From Sphingopyxis sp. GW247-27LB (lineage in GTDB: Bacteria > Pseudomonadota > Alphaproteobacteria > Sphingomonadales > Sphingomonadaceae), in assembly GCF_002277025.1 (NCBI RefSeq), contig NZ_NIWD01000009.1, positions 450,459 through 514,458 of the forward strand: DNA of 64,000 nucleotides, in the 5' to 3' direction. The position numbers were made by a program, and so were the translations under genes. Of this stretch, positions 1-8,143 are shown piece by piece. Within the stretch, counting starts at the first letter, position 1. Every line of letters starts with the position of its first letter. A model generated the notes under the pieces. The model was not told the DNA's origin. It saw only the letters and a list, made by a program, of their open reading frames with translations, and made no database searches.

Positions 1-780
1 GACATCCTTCTTGTGCTCGACGAGGCGCTTCGCCTTCTCGATCACCATTTCGGCGACCTGGACGTGGCGCGTCGCAGGCTCGTCGAAGGTCGAGGAGACG
101 ACCTCGCCCTTCACGCTGCGCTGCATGTCGGTGACTTCCTCGGGACGTTCGTCGACGAGGAGGACGATCAGATAGACCTCGGGGTGATTGTCGGTGATCG
201 CCTTGGCGATATTCTGCAGCAGCACCGTCTTGCCGGTGCGCGGCGGCGCGACGATCAGCGCGCGCTGGCCCTTGCCCTGCGGGCTGACGAGGTCGATGAC
301 CCGCGCCGACTTGTCCTTGACCGTCGGGTCGACGGTGTCGAGCGACAGCTTCTGGTTCGGATAGAGCGGGGTGAGGTTGTCGAAATTGACGCGGTGGCGC
401 ACCACGTCGGGATCGTCGAAATTGACGCTGATCAGCTTGGTCAGCGCGAAATAACGCTCGCCGTCGCGCGGCGCGCGGATCTCGCCCTCCACCGTATCGC
501 CGGTGCGCAGGCCATATTTGCGGACCTGGTTCGGCGAGACATAGATGTCGTCGGGACCCGCGAGATAATTGGCGTCGGACGAGCGCAGGAAACCGAAGCT
601 GTCGGGCAGGACCTCTATCGTCCCCGACCCGATGATTTCCTCGCCCTCTTCGGCAAGTTCCTTGAGGATCGAGAACATCAAATCCTGCTTGCGCAGCGTC
701 GACGCGCCCTCGACCCCCAGTTCCTCGGCCATTTCGACGAGCTGGGCGGGCGATTTGGTCTTGAGTTCTTTAAGGTGCAT
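1..780 (-). CDS. rho: Transcription termination factor Rho (5' part, cut by window start)
   Basis: The complement from the ATG at 780 gives 260 codons without a stop and runs off the window, so only the N-terminal ~60% of a ~420-residue protein is present. The N-terminus [20 protein letters not shown] is the Rho N-terminal helical domain. It is followed by the cold-shock-like RNA-binding domain ([20 protein letters not shown], near residues 60-80) and the P-loop APPRTGKT near residue 180, then [17 protein letters not shown]. Rho is the hexameric RNA-dependent ATPase that terminates untranslated transcripts. It is the last gene of the leftward series hemE-hemJ-rho, with a 193-nt gap after hemJ, and lies on the leftward replication arm. 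Identity is secure; only the C-terminal part is unseen. Confidence 0.97.
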   Translation of the reverse strand, partial: MHLKELKTKSPAQLVEMAEELGVEGASTLRKQDLMFSILKELAEEGEEIIGSGTIEVLPDSFGFLRSSDANYLAGPDDIYVSPNQVRKYGLRTGDTVEGEIRAPRDGERYFALTKLISVNFDDPDVVRHRVNFDNLTPLYPNQKLSLDTVDPTVKDKSARVIDLVSPQGKGQRALIVAPPRTGKTVLLQNIAKAITDNHPEVYLIVLLVDERPEEVTDMQRSVKGEVVSSTFDEPATRHVQVAEMVIEKAKRLVEHKKDV

Positions 781-973
781 GGATGGATTCCAGGGTGAAA
801 AATTCGGGAGAAAATAATCGCAATTTCGGTGCACCGAAGGGTGCCTATCCGGCCGGGGGACGGCCGTTTCGATAGCTACGGCGCGGATACCGCACCGCCC
901 GCGCGGGCGCGGGGTTGATCGGCCCCTATAACCGACGCCGGTTCAAGTCAATCAGGCTGCGCCGGGAGGAGCG

Positions 974-1423
974 TCAGGGACGAACGATCACCAATATGAC
1001 GATGATCGCCGCAGCGATGCCCGGCACCTCGTTGAGCATCCGCAGCCGCTTTTCGCTGAGCGGCCGCTCCCCGCGCCTCAGCTTCTTGAAATAGCCGATC
1101 AGCCAGCCGTGATAGCCCGACAGCAGCAGCACGAGCAGCAATTTTCCGTGAAACCAGCCTTCGTGCCAATAGCCGCCGTTGAAGGCGAGCATCAGGCCCA
1201 GAACCCAGACGAGGACGATCGAGGGGTTGAGGATGATCCGGCGCAGCCGGTCCTCGCGTTCGATCCACTTCTTATCCTCGTCGGAGCCGACAGGGCATTG
1301 GTGATGATAGACGAAGAAGCGCGGCATCATGAACAACCCCGCCATCAGGAAGATGACGAAAATCACGTGCGCCGCCTTTACCCAAAGCATCGTCACCCCC
1401 AGAAACCCGATCCAGTCCGTCAT
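974..1423 (-). CDS. hemJ: Protoporphyrinogen IX oxidase, HemJ/CopD-type
   Basis: 149-residue membrane protein of the size expected for HemJ, with about four hydrophobic segments (residues ~5-33, ~63-82, ~92-110, ~130-148). The N-terminal conserved histidine (KAAHVIF, His19) and the MPRFFVYH segment are typical of the family, in which a conserved His and Lys are needed for heme binding and activity. It oxidises protoporphyrinogen IX to protoporphyrin IX, the penultimate step of heme synthesis, in the inner membrane. The start lies 4 nt after the hemE stop, so hemE and hemJ are probably co-transcribed and translationally coupled. Met12 (MLWVKAAH) is an alternative start. Confidence 0.9.
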   Translation of the reverse strand: MTDWIGFLGVTMLWVKAAHVIFVIFLMAGLFMMPRFFVYHHQCPVGSDEDKKWIEREDRLRRIILNPSIVLVWVLGLMLAFNGGYWHEGWFHGKLLLVLLLSGYHGWLIGYFKKLRRGERPLSEKRLRMLNEVPGIAAAIIVILVIVRP

Positions 1424-1427
1424 CGCC

Positions 1428-2456
1428 TCACCCGCCTCGCACGCGCCTGATCAGATGCTCGACATGGGCGATCGGTGTGTCGGGCACGATGCCATGGCCG
1501 AGATTGAAGATATGGGGGCGACCGGGGAAAGCCGCAAGGATGCGGTCGATCGCCACGTCGAGCGCATCGCCGCCGGCGACGAGCGCGAGCGGGTCAAGAT
1601 TGCCCTGAACCGGCAGATGCGGCGGTAGCACCGCATCGGCCCAGGCAGGATCGACCGTCTCGTCGAGCCCGAGGCCGTCGACCCCGGTTTCGTTCGCATA
1701 GGCGGGCAACTTGCCCCCGACGCCCTTCGGAAAGCCGATGACCGGCGTATCGGGGTGAAGCGCTTTCAGTCGGCGCACGATCTCGGCGTTGGGCGCGATC
1801 ACCCAGCGTTCGAACTGCGCGGGGCTGAGGCTGCCTGCCCAGCTGTCGAAGAGCTGGACCGCCTCGACGCCGTTTTCGATCTGCCCCGACAGGTAAGTTA
1901 CCGTAACATCGACGATCGCGTCGACGATCGCCTTGAAGGCAGGCGCGTCGCCATAGGCCAGCCGCCGCGCGGCGGCCTGGTCCTTCGACCCGGCGCCGGC
2001 GACCATATAGGTGGCGACCGTCCACGGGCTTCCCGCGAAGCCGAGGAAGGTCGTTTCGGGAGGGAGCGCCGCCGCGACGCGCGCCACCGTCGCATAGACT
2101 GGCTCGAGCCGCTGCGGCGCCGCCTCGAGCGAGGCGAGGGCGCCGTCGACGAGCGGCGGCGCGAGCCGCGGCCCCTCGCCCGCCTCGAACCAGAGATTCT
2201 GGCCGAGCGCGTGCGGGATGACGAGAATGTCCGAAAAAAGGATGGCGCCGTCGAAACCGAAGCGGCGGATCGGCTGCAGCGTCACCTCGGCGGCCGCCTC
2301 GGGATCGTAGCAGAGTTCGAGAAAGCCGCCCTTGGTCTCGCGGAGCGCACGATATTCGGGCAGATAGCGCCCCGCCTGGCGCATCAGCCATAGCGCGGGC
2401 CGTTCCTGCCGCACACCGCGCAGCGTCGCCAGCAGACTCTTCGGTGAAGCCTTCAC
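1428..2456 (-). CDS. hemE: Uroporphyrinogen III decarboxylase
   Basis: Decarboxylates the four acetate side chains of uroporphyrinogen III to give coproporphyrinogen III (cytosolic heme pathway). The family signature ALWLMRQAGRYLPEYR lies at residues 21-36 and the catalytic Asp is in FSDILVIP (Asp76). The open frame extends upstream to 2558, but the upstream residues do not resemble the family and cross the AT-rich tract. I therefore start at GTG 2456, preceded by a good AAGAAGG ribosome-binding site, giving 342 residues, the usual length. The promoter must lie in the AT-rich sequence 2476-2499, which is also the presumed unwinding region of oriC. This hemE-oriC arrangement is the one known from Caulobacter. 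Confidence 0.95.
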   Translation of the reverse strand: MKASPKSLLATLRGVRQERPALWLMRQAGRYLPEYRALRETKGGFLELCYDPEAAAEVTLQPIRRFGFDGAILFSDILVIPHALGQNLWFEAGEGPRLAPPLVDGALASLEAAPQRLEPVYATVARVAAALPPETTFLGFAGSPWTVATYMVAGAGSKDQAAARRLAYGDAPAFKAIVDAIVDVTVTYLSGQIENGVEAVQLFDSWAGSLSPAQFERWVIAPNAEIVRRLKALHPDTPVIGFPKGVGGKLPAYANETGVDGLGLDETVDPAWADAVLPPHLPVQGNLDPLALVAGGDALDVAIDRILAAFPGRPHIFNLGHGIVPDTPIAHVEHLIRRVRGG

Positions 2457-2475
2457 GCGGCCCTTCTTTCTCTCT

Positions 2476-2499
2476 TCATAACCATATATAAAAATGATT
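2476..2499. promoter_or_regulatory. AT-rich tract: presumed DNA-unwinding element and hemE promoter region
   Basis: 20 of 24 bases are A or T, which stands out sharply in this GC-rich window. It lies 20 nt upstream of the hemE GTG start and about 115 nt from the first DnaA-box-like site. It fits both a DNA-unwinding element and the -10 region of the leftward hemE promoter. In Caulobacter a hemE promoter also lies within the origin. The functional assignment is inference. Confidence 0.6.
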
Positions 2500-2614
2500 G
2501 TGGTGGTTTGTTGGCGGGCGAACAGCGCGGCTTTAGGCATGGACGCCGCCTTTGCCAACAGCTTGACTCCTCGTCCCGCGCGATCCCCCGCAGAGTCGCT
2601 TGCCGCTATTCGCC

Positions 2615-2655
2615 TAATTCACAGCCTGTGGATAAGATTCACTCCCTGTGGAAAA
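2615..2655. promoter_or_regulatory. Cluster of three DnaA-box-like sites
   Basis: TAATTCACA at 2615-2623 (one mismatch to TTATNCACA), TGTGGATAA at 2627-2635 (exact on the minus strand) and TGTGGAAAA at 2647-2655 (one mismatch on the minus strand). Spacings are 3 and 11 nt. This close grouping in one 41-nt stretch is unlikely by chance in GC-rich DNA. Confidence 0.8.
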
Positions 2656-2728
2656 GCACTGGAGCGGAATCGGCAGCGCCGGGGATGCTTTCCTGTTGCC
2701 CGTCTTGTCCCGGTGGTTATGCCAAAAC

Positions 2729-2737
2729 TTATCCACA
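2729..2737 (+). promoter_or_regulatory. DnaA box (exact consensus)
   Basis: TTATCCACA matches the DnaA consensus exactly. It lies 59 nt upstream of the ppsR start and 73 nt from the main cluster, and points opposite to the exact box at 2627-2635. Confidence 0.8.
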
Positions 2738-2795
2738 GCCAACGCCCGCGCGTCTCCGCTTGCCTTTTTCGGCCCCGCATCGGAAAGCTGCGGCG

Positions 2796-3608
2796 ATGAG
2801 CCGCCTTCACCTGCACCTCATATCCGATTCCACCGGCGAGACGCTCGAAAATATCGCCAAGGCGGCGATTGCGCAGTTCGACGATGTCGAGGTGGTGCGT
2901 CATTTCTGGCCGATGGTGCGCTCCGAATCGCATCTCGACCGCATCATGGCCGAGGTGCAGGCGAGCCCGGGCATGATCCTCTTCACCCTGGTCAGCGGCG
3001 ATCTGCGCGTGAGCCTCGAACGCCGTGCCGCCACGCTCAACCTGCCGACGGTGCCCGCGCTCGACGCGGTCACCGACGCGCTGTCGCGGATGCTGGGGCA
3101 GGAAGCCAAGGCGCGGCCGGGGCGCCAGCATGTGCTCGACGCCGCCTATTTCGCGCGGGTCGAGGCGATCCAGTTCACCGTCGCGCACGACGACGGGATC
3201 GGATGGGAAAATTGGGAGCAGGCCGACATCGTCCTCGCGGGCGTGTCGCGCACCTCGAAGACCCCGACGAGCATCTATCTCGCCAACCGCGGCTTCAAGA
3301 CCGCGAACATCCCGATCGTCCCCGAATCGCCGCCGCCCGAGGCGCTGTTCGCGCTGCGTCGCCCGCTCGTCGTCGGGCTGACGACGGGAATCGACCGGTT
3401 GGTGCAGGTGCGGCGCAACCGGCTCCTGTCGCTCAACCAGGCGCCCGAGACCGCCTATGTCGACGAAGAGCGGGTCAAGGGGGAGCTTGCCTATGCGCGG
3501 CGGATGTTCGCCGACAATGGCTGGCCGGTGATCGACGTGACACGCCGCTCGATCGAGGAGACCGCGGCGGCGGTGATCAAGCTGGTCGAGGATCGGGGCG
3601 CGGGATGA
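2796..3608 (+). CDS. ppsR: PEP synthase / pyruvate phosphate dikinase regulatory protein (PPSR, DUF299)
   Basis: 270-residue bifunctional kinase/pyrophosphorylase that switches PEP synthase or pyruvate phosphate dikinase off and on by ADP-dependent phosphorylation and Pi-dependent dephosphorylation of a threonine. The family N-terminus LHLISDSTGETLE and the P-loop GVSRTSKT (residues 149-156) are present. The frame is open further upstream, but residues before MSRLHLHL are encoded by oriC sequence and are not family-like, so ATG 2796 is chosen. It is the homologue of the gene flanking the origin in other alphaproteobacteria. The stop overlaps the maf start by 4 nt (ATGA), so translation is probably coupled. 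Confidence 0.94.
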   Translation: MSRLHLHLISDSTGETLENIAKAAIAQFDDVEVVRHFWPMVRSESHLDRIMAEVQASPGMILFTLVSGDLRVSLERRAATLNLPTVPALDAVTDALSRMLGQEAKARPGRQHVLDAAYFARVEAIQFTVAHDDGIGWENWEQADIVLAGVSRTSKTPTSIYLANRGFKTANIPIVPESPPPEALFALRRPLVVGLTTGIDRLVQVRRNRLLSLNQAPETAYVDEERVKGELAYARRMFADNGWPVIDVTRRSIEETAAAVIKLVEDRGAG

Positions 3609-4204
3609 CCGCGCTTGTTCTCGCCTCGCAGAGCACCGGCCGCGCCGCGATGCTCCGTGCCGCCGGGCTCGATTTCGAAACGACGGCGGCGCATGTCGAC
3701 GAGGAGGCGCTCACCGCCTCGCTGCTCGCCACCGGCCAGACGCCGCGAAACATCGCCGACGCGCTCGCCGAGGCGAAGGCGGTCAAGATTTCGTCGCGGC
3801 TTCCCGGCGTCGCCGTGATCGGCGCCGATTCGACCCTTGCGCTCGACGACGGCTCGATGCTGAGCAAGCCCGAAAGCCCCGAGGAGGCCGCCGATCATCT
3901 GCGCCGCATGGCGGGCACGCGCCACCGCCTGTTCAGCGCCGCGGTCGCCGCCCGCGACGGGGCGCCGGTGTGGCGCGCGATCGGCGAGGCGAAACTGTGG
4001 ATGCGCCCCTTGTCCGACGCCTTCATCGCCGACTATGTGGCGCGCGAATGGGACAGCATCCGCTGGACCGTCGGCTGTTACGAGATCGAGGGAGCGGGCG
4101 TGCAACTGTTCGACCGGGTCGAAGGCGACCCCTGGACCATCATCGGCATGCCGATGCTTCCGCTGCTCGCCTGGCTGCGCGCGACCGGACTCGCGGCGTC
4201 ATGA
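3605..4204 (+). CDS. maf: Maf-family nucleotide pyrophosphatase
   Basis: 199 residues, the usual size for Maf/HAM1-like house-cleaning enzymes that hydrolyse non-canonical nucleoside triphosphates to monophosphates. The N-terminal substrate loop LASQSTGRAAML and the acidic motif GADSTLALDD are visible, as is the C-terminal GCYEIEGAGVQLFDRVEGD segment. The third residue of the usual GADTVV motif is Ser here, a mild deviation. Which nucleotide it prefers cannot be read from the sequence. It overlaps ppsR and aroE by 4 nt on each side (ATGA), placing it in a tightly coupled ppsR-maf-aroE-coaE unit. Confidence 0.92.
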   Translation: MTALVLASQSTGRAAMLRAAGLDFETTAAHVDEEALTASLLATGQTPRNIADALAEAKAVKISSRLPGVAVIGADSTLALDDGSMLSKPESPEEAADHLRRMAGTRHRLFSAAVAARDGAPVWRAIGEAKLWMRPLSDAFIADYVAREWDSIRWTVGCYEIEGAGVQLFDRVEGDPWTIIGMPMLPLLAWLRATGLAAS

Positions 4205-5016
4205 GCGCCCTTCCCTACGCCGAAGTGATCGGCGACCCGATCGCCCAGTCGAAATCGCCGCTGATCCACGGCTTCTGGCTCGACGCGCTCGGCCTTACCG
4301 GCCGCTACGACCGCGCGCATGTGAAGCCCGAAGGCCTCGCCGCCTATATCGCCGAACGCCGCGCCGATCCTGACTGGCGCGGCTGCAACGTCACCATGCC
4401 GCACAAGGCGGCGGTGATGGATCTGGTCGACGATCCCGGCGATATCCGCGGAACGATCGGCGCGATGAACACGGTCGTGCGCCAGCCCGACGGGACGCTG
4501 ATGGGCACCAACACCGACGCCGCGGGCTTCTATGCCCCGCTCGCCGAGGTCGATCTCTCAGGCGCGCCGGTGATCGTCGTCGGCGCGGGCGGCGCGGCGC
4601 GCGCCGTTCTCTTCGCGCTCGCGCGCGCGGGCGCCGGGCCGGTCACCATGCTCGGCCGCAGCCCGCTCAAGGCCATGGGCCTGCTTGCGACCTTCGGCCT
4701 CAAGGGCGAGGTCGCAGCGCTCGATGCGCCGCTGCCCCCCGCGGCGCTCCTCGTCAACGCGAGCAGCCTCGGCATGACCGGCCAGCCGCCGCTCGACCTC
4801 GACCTGTCGCCGCTTCCCGAGGACGCGATCGTCTACGACCTCGTCTATTCGCCGCTGCGCACCGGGTTGCTCCGGGCGGCCGAAGCGCGTGGGCTCGATC
4901 ACGTCGACGGGCTCGACATGCTGATCGGCCAGGCTGCGCTCGCTTTCGAGCTGTTCTTCGGCAAGCCGCCGCCCGAAGGACGCGACGACGCGCTTCGCGC
5001 GCTGCTGACCGCGTGA
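4201..5016 (+). CDS. aroE: Shikimate dehydrogenase
   Basis: 271 residues. Reduces 3-dehydroshikimate with NADPH in the shikimate pathway. Substrate-binding SKSP (17-20), catalytic Lys69 in NVTMPHK, Asp106 in NTDAAGF, and the Rossmann glycine motif GAGGAARA (128-135) are all present. The C-terminal GLDMLIGQAALAFELFFG is typical of AroE rather than of the quinate/shikimate paralogues. Both ends overlap neighbours (ATGA with maf, GTGA with coaE). Confidence 0.96.
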   Translation: MSALPYAEVIGDPIAQSKSPLIHGFWLDALGLTGRYDRAHVKPEGLAAYIAERRADPDWRGCNVTMPHKAAVMDLVDDPGDIRGTIGAMNTVVRQPDGTLMGTNTDAAGFYAPLAEVDLSGAPVIVVGAGGAARAVLFALARAGAGPVTMLGRSPLKAMGLLATFGLKGEVAALDAPLPPAALLVNASSLGMTGQPPLDLDLSPLPEDAIVYDLVYSPLRTGLLRAAEARGLDHVDGLDMLIGQAALAFELFFGKPPPEGRDDALRALLTA

Positions 5017-5636
5017 CCCACTATAAGCGCCCCGCCTCGCGGCTCCGCCGCCCTTTCATCCTCGGACTCACCGGTTCGATCGGCATGGGCAAGTCGACCG
5101 CCGCGGCGATGTTCGAACGCGAGGGCGTGCCGGTATTCGATGCCGACGCCGAGGTGCACCGGCTGCAGGGGCCTGGCGGTGCCCTCGTCGCGGCGATCGA
5201 GGCGCGCTTTCCCGGCACCACCGGGCCGGGCGGCGTCGACCGGCAAAAGCTCGGCGCCCGCGTGCTCGGCAACCGCCACGAACTCGCCGCGCTCGAGGCG
5301 ATCGTCCACCCGGCGGTCGCCCGCGCGCAGAAGCGCTTCCTCTCGCGCCACCGCGCCCGCGACGTCGTCGTCCTCGACATTCCCCTGCTCTTCGAAAAGG
5401 GCGGCGTGCGCCGCGTCGGCGCGGTCGCGGTGGTCTCGGCGCCGCTGTGGGTGCAGCGCCGCCGCGTGCTGCGCCGGCCCGGCATGACCCATGCCAAGTA
5501 TAAGGCGATCCGCGCGCTTCAGGTGCCCGACCGGGTCAAGCGCGCGCGCGCCGATTTCGTCATCGAAACCGGCCGGCCCAAAAGCGAGACGCATCGCCAG
5601 ATTCGCGCCATCGCCTCTTGTTTCCACGCCCGATAA
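5013..5636 (+). CDS. coaE: Dephospho-CoA kinase
   Basis: 207 residues with P-loop GSIGMGKS at 21-28. Phosphorylates the 3'-hydroxyl of dephospho-CoA, the last step of coenzyme A synthesis. The FDADAEVHRL segment and the LDIPLLFEKG motif identify CoaE among P-loop kinases. The start is a GTG overlapping the aroE stop as GTGA; about 14 basic residues precede the first beta strand, so the exact N-terminus is a little uncertain. It is the last gene of the overlapping set; dnaQ follows after 19 nt. Confidence 0.94.
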   Translation: MTHYKRPASRLRRPFILGLTGSIGMGKSTAAAMFEREGVPVFDADAEVHRLQGPGGALVAAIEARFPGTTGPGGVDRQKLGARVLGNRHELAALEAIVHPAVARAQKRFLSRHRARDVVVLDIPLLFEKGGVRRVGAVAVVSAPLWVQRRRVLRRPGMTHAKYKAIRALQVPDRVKRARADFVIETGRPKSETHRQIRAIASCFHAR

Positions 5637-5655
5637 GGTCCAGATTGAGGCTTCG

Positions 5656-6354
5656 ATGCGTGAGATTATTTTCGATACCGAAACGACGGGACTCGATCCC
5701 AGATCCGGGCACCGGTTGGTCGAAATCGGATGCGTCGAATTGATCGACCGCCGCGAATCGGGCCGGACCTTCCACGCCTATTTCCATCCCGAGCGCGACA
5801 TGCCGGCCGAGGCTGAAGCGGTCCACGGCCTGTCGATCCAGTTCCTGTCGGACAAGCCGCTGTTCGCGGCGTGCGTCGACGAGCTGCTCGCGTTTCTGGG
5901 CGATGCGCCGATGGTCGCGCACAATGCCGCCTTCGACTTCGGTTTCATCAACGCCGAGCTTGCACGCGCGGGCCATCCCGCGCTCGACATGGCGCGCATG
6001 TGCTGCACCGTGCAGATGGCGCGCAAGCTCCATCCGGGGGCGAAGCACAGCCTCGACGCGCTCTGCACCCGCTATGGCATCGACCGCAGCCACCGCGTCA
6101 AGCATGGCGCGCTGCTCGATGCCGAGCTGCTCGCGCATCTCTATATCGAAATGACCGGCGGACGGCAGATTGGTCTCGGTCTCGCGGCGTCATCGACGGT
6201 TGCGGCGGCGACCGTGGCTTCGCCCGGCCCCGCCGTCGCTCCGTCCCGCCCGTTCCGCGAGCCGCGGCCGCATGCCGCAACCCCCGCCGAGCTCGCGCGT
6301 CATGCAGAATTCGTCGCCGCACTGCACCAGCCTTTGTGGCACGATAGTCCGTAG
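5656..6354 (+). CDS. dnaQ: DNA polymerase III epsilon subunit (3'-5' proofreading exonuclease)
   Basis: 232 residues. DEDDh exonuclease: Exo I FDTETTGL (Asp7, Glu9), Exo II HNAAFDFGFINAEL, Exo III HGALLDAELLAHLY. Residues ~185-210 are an Ala/Pro-rich linker, and the C-terminal ~25 residues should bind the alpha subunit. It removes misincorporated bases during replication. ATG 5656 is chosen because MREIIFDTETTG matches the family N-terminus; the frame is open upstream through coaE sequence. Its place near oriC is conserved in alphaproteobacteria. Confidence 0.95.
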   Translation: MREIIFDTETTGLDPRSGHRLVEIGCVELIDRRESGRTFHAYFHPERDMPAEAEAVHGLSIQFLSDKPLFAACVDELLAFLGDAPMVAHNAAFDFGFINAELARAGHPALDMARMCCTVQMARKLHPGAKHSLDALCTRYGIDRSHRVKHGALLDAELLAHLYIEMTGGRQIGLGLAASSTVAAATVASPGPAVAPSRPFREPRPHAATPAELARHAEFVAALHQPLWHDSP

Positions 6355-6378
6355 CGGCCGCCCCCGGTGGCGGCCGCT
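6353..6378 (+). terminator. Hairpin between dnaQ and hpf
   Basis: Perfect 10-bp stem AGCGGCCGCC / GGCGGCCGCT with a 6-nt loop, starting inside the dnaQ stop codon. No T-run follows, so it may be an mRNA 3'-end stabiliser or a Rho-assisted stop rather than a strong intrinsic terminator. Confidence 0.45.
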
Positions 6379-6401
6379 GAGACCCTCGAAGGAGAAGAGC
6401 A

Positions 6402-6974
6402 ATGGAAATCCGCGTCTCTGGCCACCAGATCGAAACCGGTGAAGCGCTCCAGGCGCATGTGTCGGACCGGATGAACGCGATTGCCGACAAATATTTCTCG
6501 CGCGCGATCGGGGCGCACGCGACCTTCGGGAAGGGGCCGCACGACAGTTTCCAGTGCGACATCGTCGCGCATGTGATGCAGGGACTCGTGCTCAAGGGCC
6601 ATGGCCAGGCGCAGGACGCGCATGTCGCCTTCGAGGGCGCCGCCGAGCGCATCGAGAAGCAGCTCCGGCGCTATATGCGACGATTGAAGGACAAGAGCAG
6701 CCCCAGCCAGCCTTCGGCGACCCTCGACGAGATTCAGGACAATGCGAGCTACACCGTCTTCGACATCGGCAGCGAGGACGACGAGGCGGGCGACGCGCCG
6801 GCGATCGTCGCCGAGACCCGCGTCGACGTTCCGACGACCAGCGTGTCCGACGCGGTGATGATGCTCGACCTGCGCGACACCAATGCGCTGCTGTTCGTCA
6901 ACGGGCGGACGGGCGCGCATAACATGGTCTATCGCCGCCGCGACGGCACCATCGGCTGGGTCGAACCGCAATAG
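6402..6974 (+). CDS. hpf: Ribosome hibernation promoting factor, long form
   Basis: 190 residues: N-terminal HPF/RaiA domain (1-~100, MEIRVSGHQIETGEALQAHV) and C-terminal dimerisation domain (~130-190, ending NMVYRRRDGTIGWVEPQ). This is the long-HPF architecture that makes 100S ribosome dimers in stationary phase. GAAGGAGAAG just upstream is a strong ribosome-binding site. In many proteobacteria hpf follows rpoN and precedes ptsN; here ptsN follows but rpoN lies ~50 kb away (56694-58148). Confidence 0.94.
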   Translation: MEIRVSGHQIETGEALQAHVSDRMNAIADKYFSRAIGAHATFGKGPHDSFQCDIVAHVMQGLVLKGHGQAQDAHVAFEGAAERIEKQLRRYMRRLKDKSSPSQPSATLDEIQDNASYTVFDIGSEDDEAGDAPAIVAETRVDVPTTSVSDAVMMLDLRDTNALLFVNGRTGAHNMVYRRRDGTIGWVEPQ

Positions 6975-7125
6975 GGCTGGATTTTCTCCGCCATCCGGCC
7001 TAAGGGCCGCGCCCATTGATGCCCGATGCCGGGATGGCGGGGCCTGCCACGACCGATCCGCGACCGATCGCCAACCGATGAATCGGGCGGCCCGTCCCGA
7101 CGCTTTGACAGATTTGACCAGACCC

Positions 7126-7590
7126 ATGAACCTATCCTCCCTCCTCTATCCCGCGACCGTGCGTGCGCATGTTCAGCTCGATTCGAAGAAGGCGCTCTTT
7201 CCCTTCGTCGGCGATCTCGCCAGCCGCTCGCTGGGTCTCGACGCCGGCGAAGTCGCCGAAGCACTGCTCGAGCGCGAACGCCTTGGATCGACGGGATTCG
7301 GGCGCGGCATCGCGCTGCCCCACGCGAAGATGCCTGACCTCGCCGGCGTGCGCGGCCTGTTCCTGCAGCTCGCGCGGCCGATCGACTTCCAGGCGGTCGA
7401 CGGCCTGCCCGTCGACCTGCTCTTCGTCATCCTGTCGCCGCTCGATGCCGGGGCCGACCATCTGAAGGCGCTCGCGGGCGTGTCGCGGATGCTCCGCAAC
7501 GACAGCATCGCCGAGCGGCTGCGCGGCGCGAAAAACGACGAGGCGCTCTATGCGCTGCTCGCCGACACCGAAACGCGTGACGCGGCCTGA
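7126..7590 (+). CDS. ptsN: Nitrogen PTS enzyme IIA (PtsN, EIIA-Ntr)
   Basis: 154 residues. The PTS EIIA type-2 domain carries the phosphorylated histidine in GRGIALPHAKM (His66). EIIA-Ntr receives phosphate from NPr and regulates potassium transport, nitrogen and stress responses rather than carrying sugars. The frame is open upstream to 6883, but MNLSSLLYPATV at 7126 matches the family start. It follows hpf by 151 nt, the usual hpf-ptsN pairing. Confidence 0.93.
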   Translation: MNLSSLLYPATVRAHVQLDSKKALFPFVGDLASRSLGLDAGEVAEALLERERLGSTGFGRGIALPHAKMPDLAGVRGLFLQLARPIDFQAVDGLPVDLLFVILSPLDAGADHLKALAGVSRMLRNDSIAERLRGAKNDEALYALLADTETRDAA

Positions 7591-7611
7591 CGCCGCGCCG
7601 CCGCTCTTTCC

Positions 7612-7950
7612 ATGACGCGGCTGACCAGCCGCTTCCTCGTCGATCTCCTCCTCCGCCGAACCGACGCGGCCGGGGGATTCGCCGCTGTGCTTGCGGCGGG
7701 CGATGACCGGGCCGGAGTGATTCTCATCCAGTGCCGTGATCGCGGCACCCCCGGCCCTCTTCTCGAACGGCGGTTCGCCGCGGCCGGCGGCTATGCCTGG
7801 GAAGCAGTGGGACCCGACGGGCCCGCGGATTCGGAGGCGCGCGCGGCCTATGTCGATCGGCGCCGCAAGGCCGATCCGGACCTCTGGATCGTCGAACTGG
7901 ATATCGCGGATGCGCCACGACTCGTCGCCGAATGGGGTTTGCTTGCTTGA
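7612..7950 (+). CDS. DUF1491 family protein
   Basis: 112 residues, matching from memory the alphaproteobacterial DUF1491 family: LTSRFLVDLLLRRTDAAGGFAAVLAAGDDRAGVILI, and near the end DLWIVELDIADAPRLVAE. The function of the family is unknown. The protein is soluble, with no signal peptide or membrane segment. It begins 21 nt after ptsN in the same direction and may be co-transcribed with it. The following 193-nt gap has no gene; it holds an imperfect inverted repeat around 7952-7969 of unknown significance. Confidence 0.8.
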   Translation: MTRLTSRFLVDLLLRRTDAAGGFAAVLAAGDDRAGVILIQCRDRGTPGPLLERRFAAAGGYAWEAVGPDGPADSEARAAYVDRRRKADPDLWIVELDIADAPRLVAEWGLLA

Positions 7951-8143
7951 CATTGTTGCGCCGCACAATAGTTGGCCGACACGTTTTCACGCGTAGGTCG
8001 TTCCGCGGATTTTTTGGGTTCGCCCGGAATATCCGGCCCAACGGTTCGGACACGCAGTCGGATGATGACCGCAGGCGGCATACAGCATAGCCCCCGCCTG
8101 TTCTTGAGGTTCCGGTTCATCAGCCGCCCTTTTGACGGACAGT

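Larger units (their letters stand above)
2457..2795. other. oriC: Probable chromosomal replication origin (oriC)
   Basis: A 339-nt gene-free interval between the divergent genes hemE and ppsR. It contains an AT-rich tract (2476-2499) in otherwise GC-rich DNA. It also contains two exact DnaA boxes (TGTGGATAA 2627-2635; TTATCCACA 2729-2737) and two one-mismatch boxes (TAATTCACA 2615-2623; TGTGGAAAA 2647-2655). Established knowledge: Caulobacter crescentus initiates replication between hemE and the PPSR-type gene, and this gene cluster is conserved at alphaproteobacterial origins. Genes diverge from the interval on both sides, as expected of leading-strand coding. No CtrA-type TTAA-N7-TTAA site was seen. 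GC-skew over the full chromosome was not available. Confidence 0.85.

Noticed and set aside
2457..2795. Extension of PPSR or HemE coding sequence into the oriC interval
   Set aside because: The frames are open, but residues do not match the families and the DNA carries DnaA boxes and an AT-rich tract.
2457..2795. CtrA binding sites (TTAA-N7-TTAA) in the origin
   Set aside because: I looked for them by analogy with Caulobacter; no TTAA pair with the right spacing is present.
7947..7970. Promoter or operator around TTGACA and an ATTGT...ACAAT repeat before the SleB gene
   Set aside because: The -10 spacing is wrong (11 nt) and the inverted repeat is imperfect, so I did not list it as a feature.
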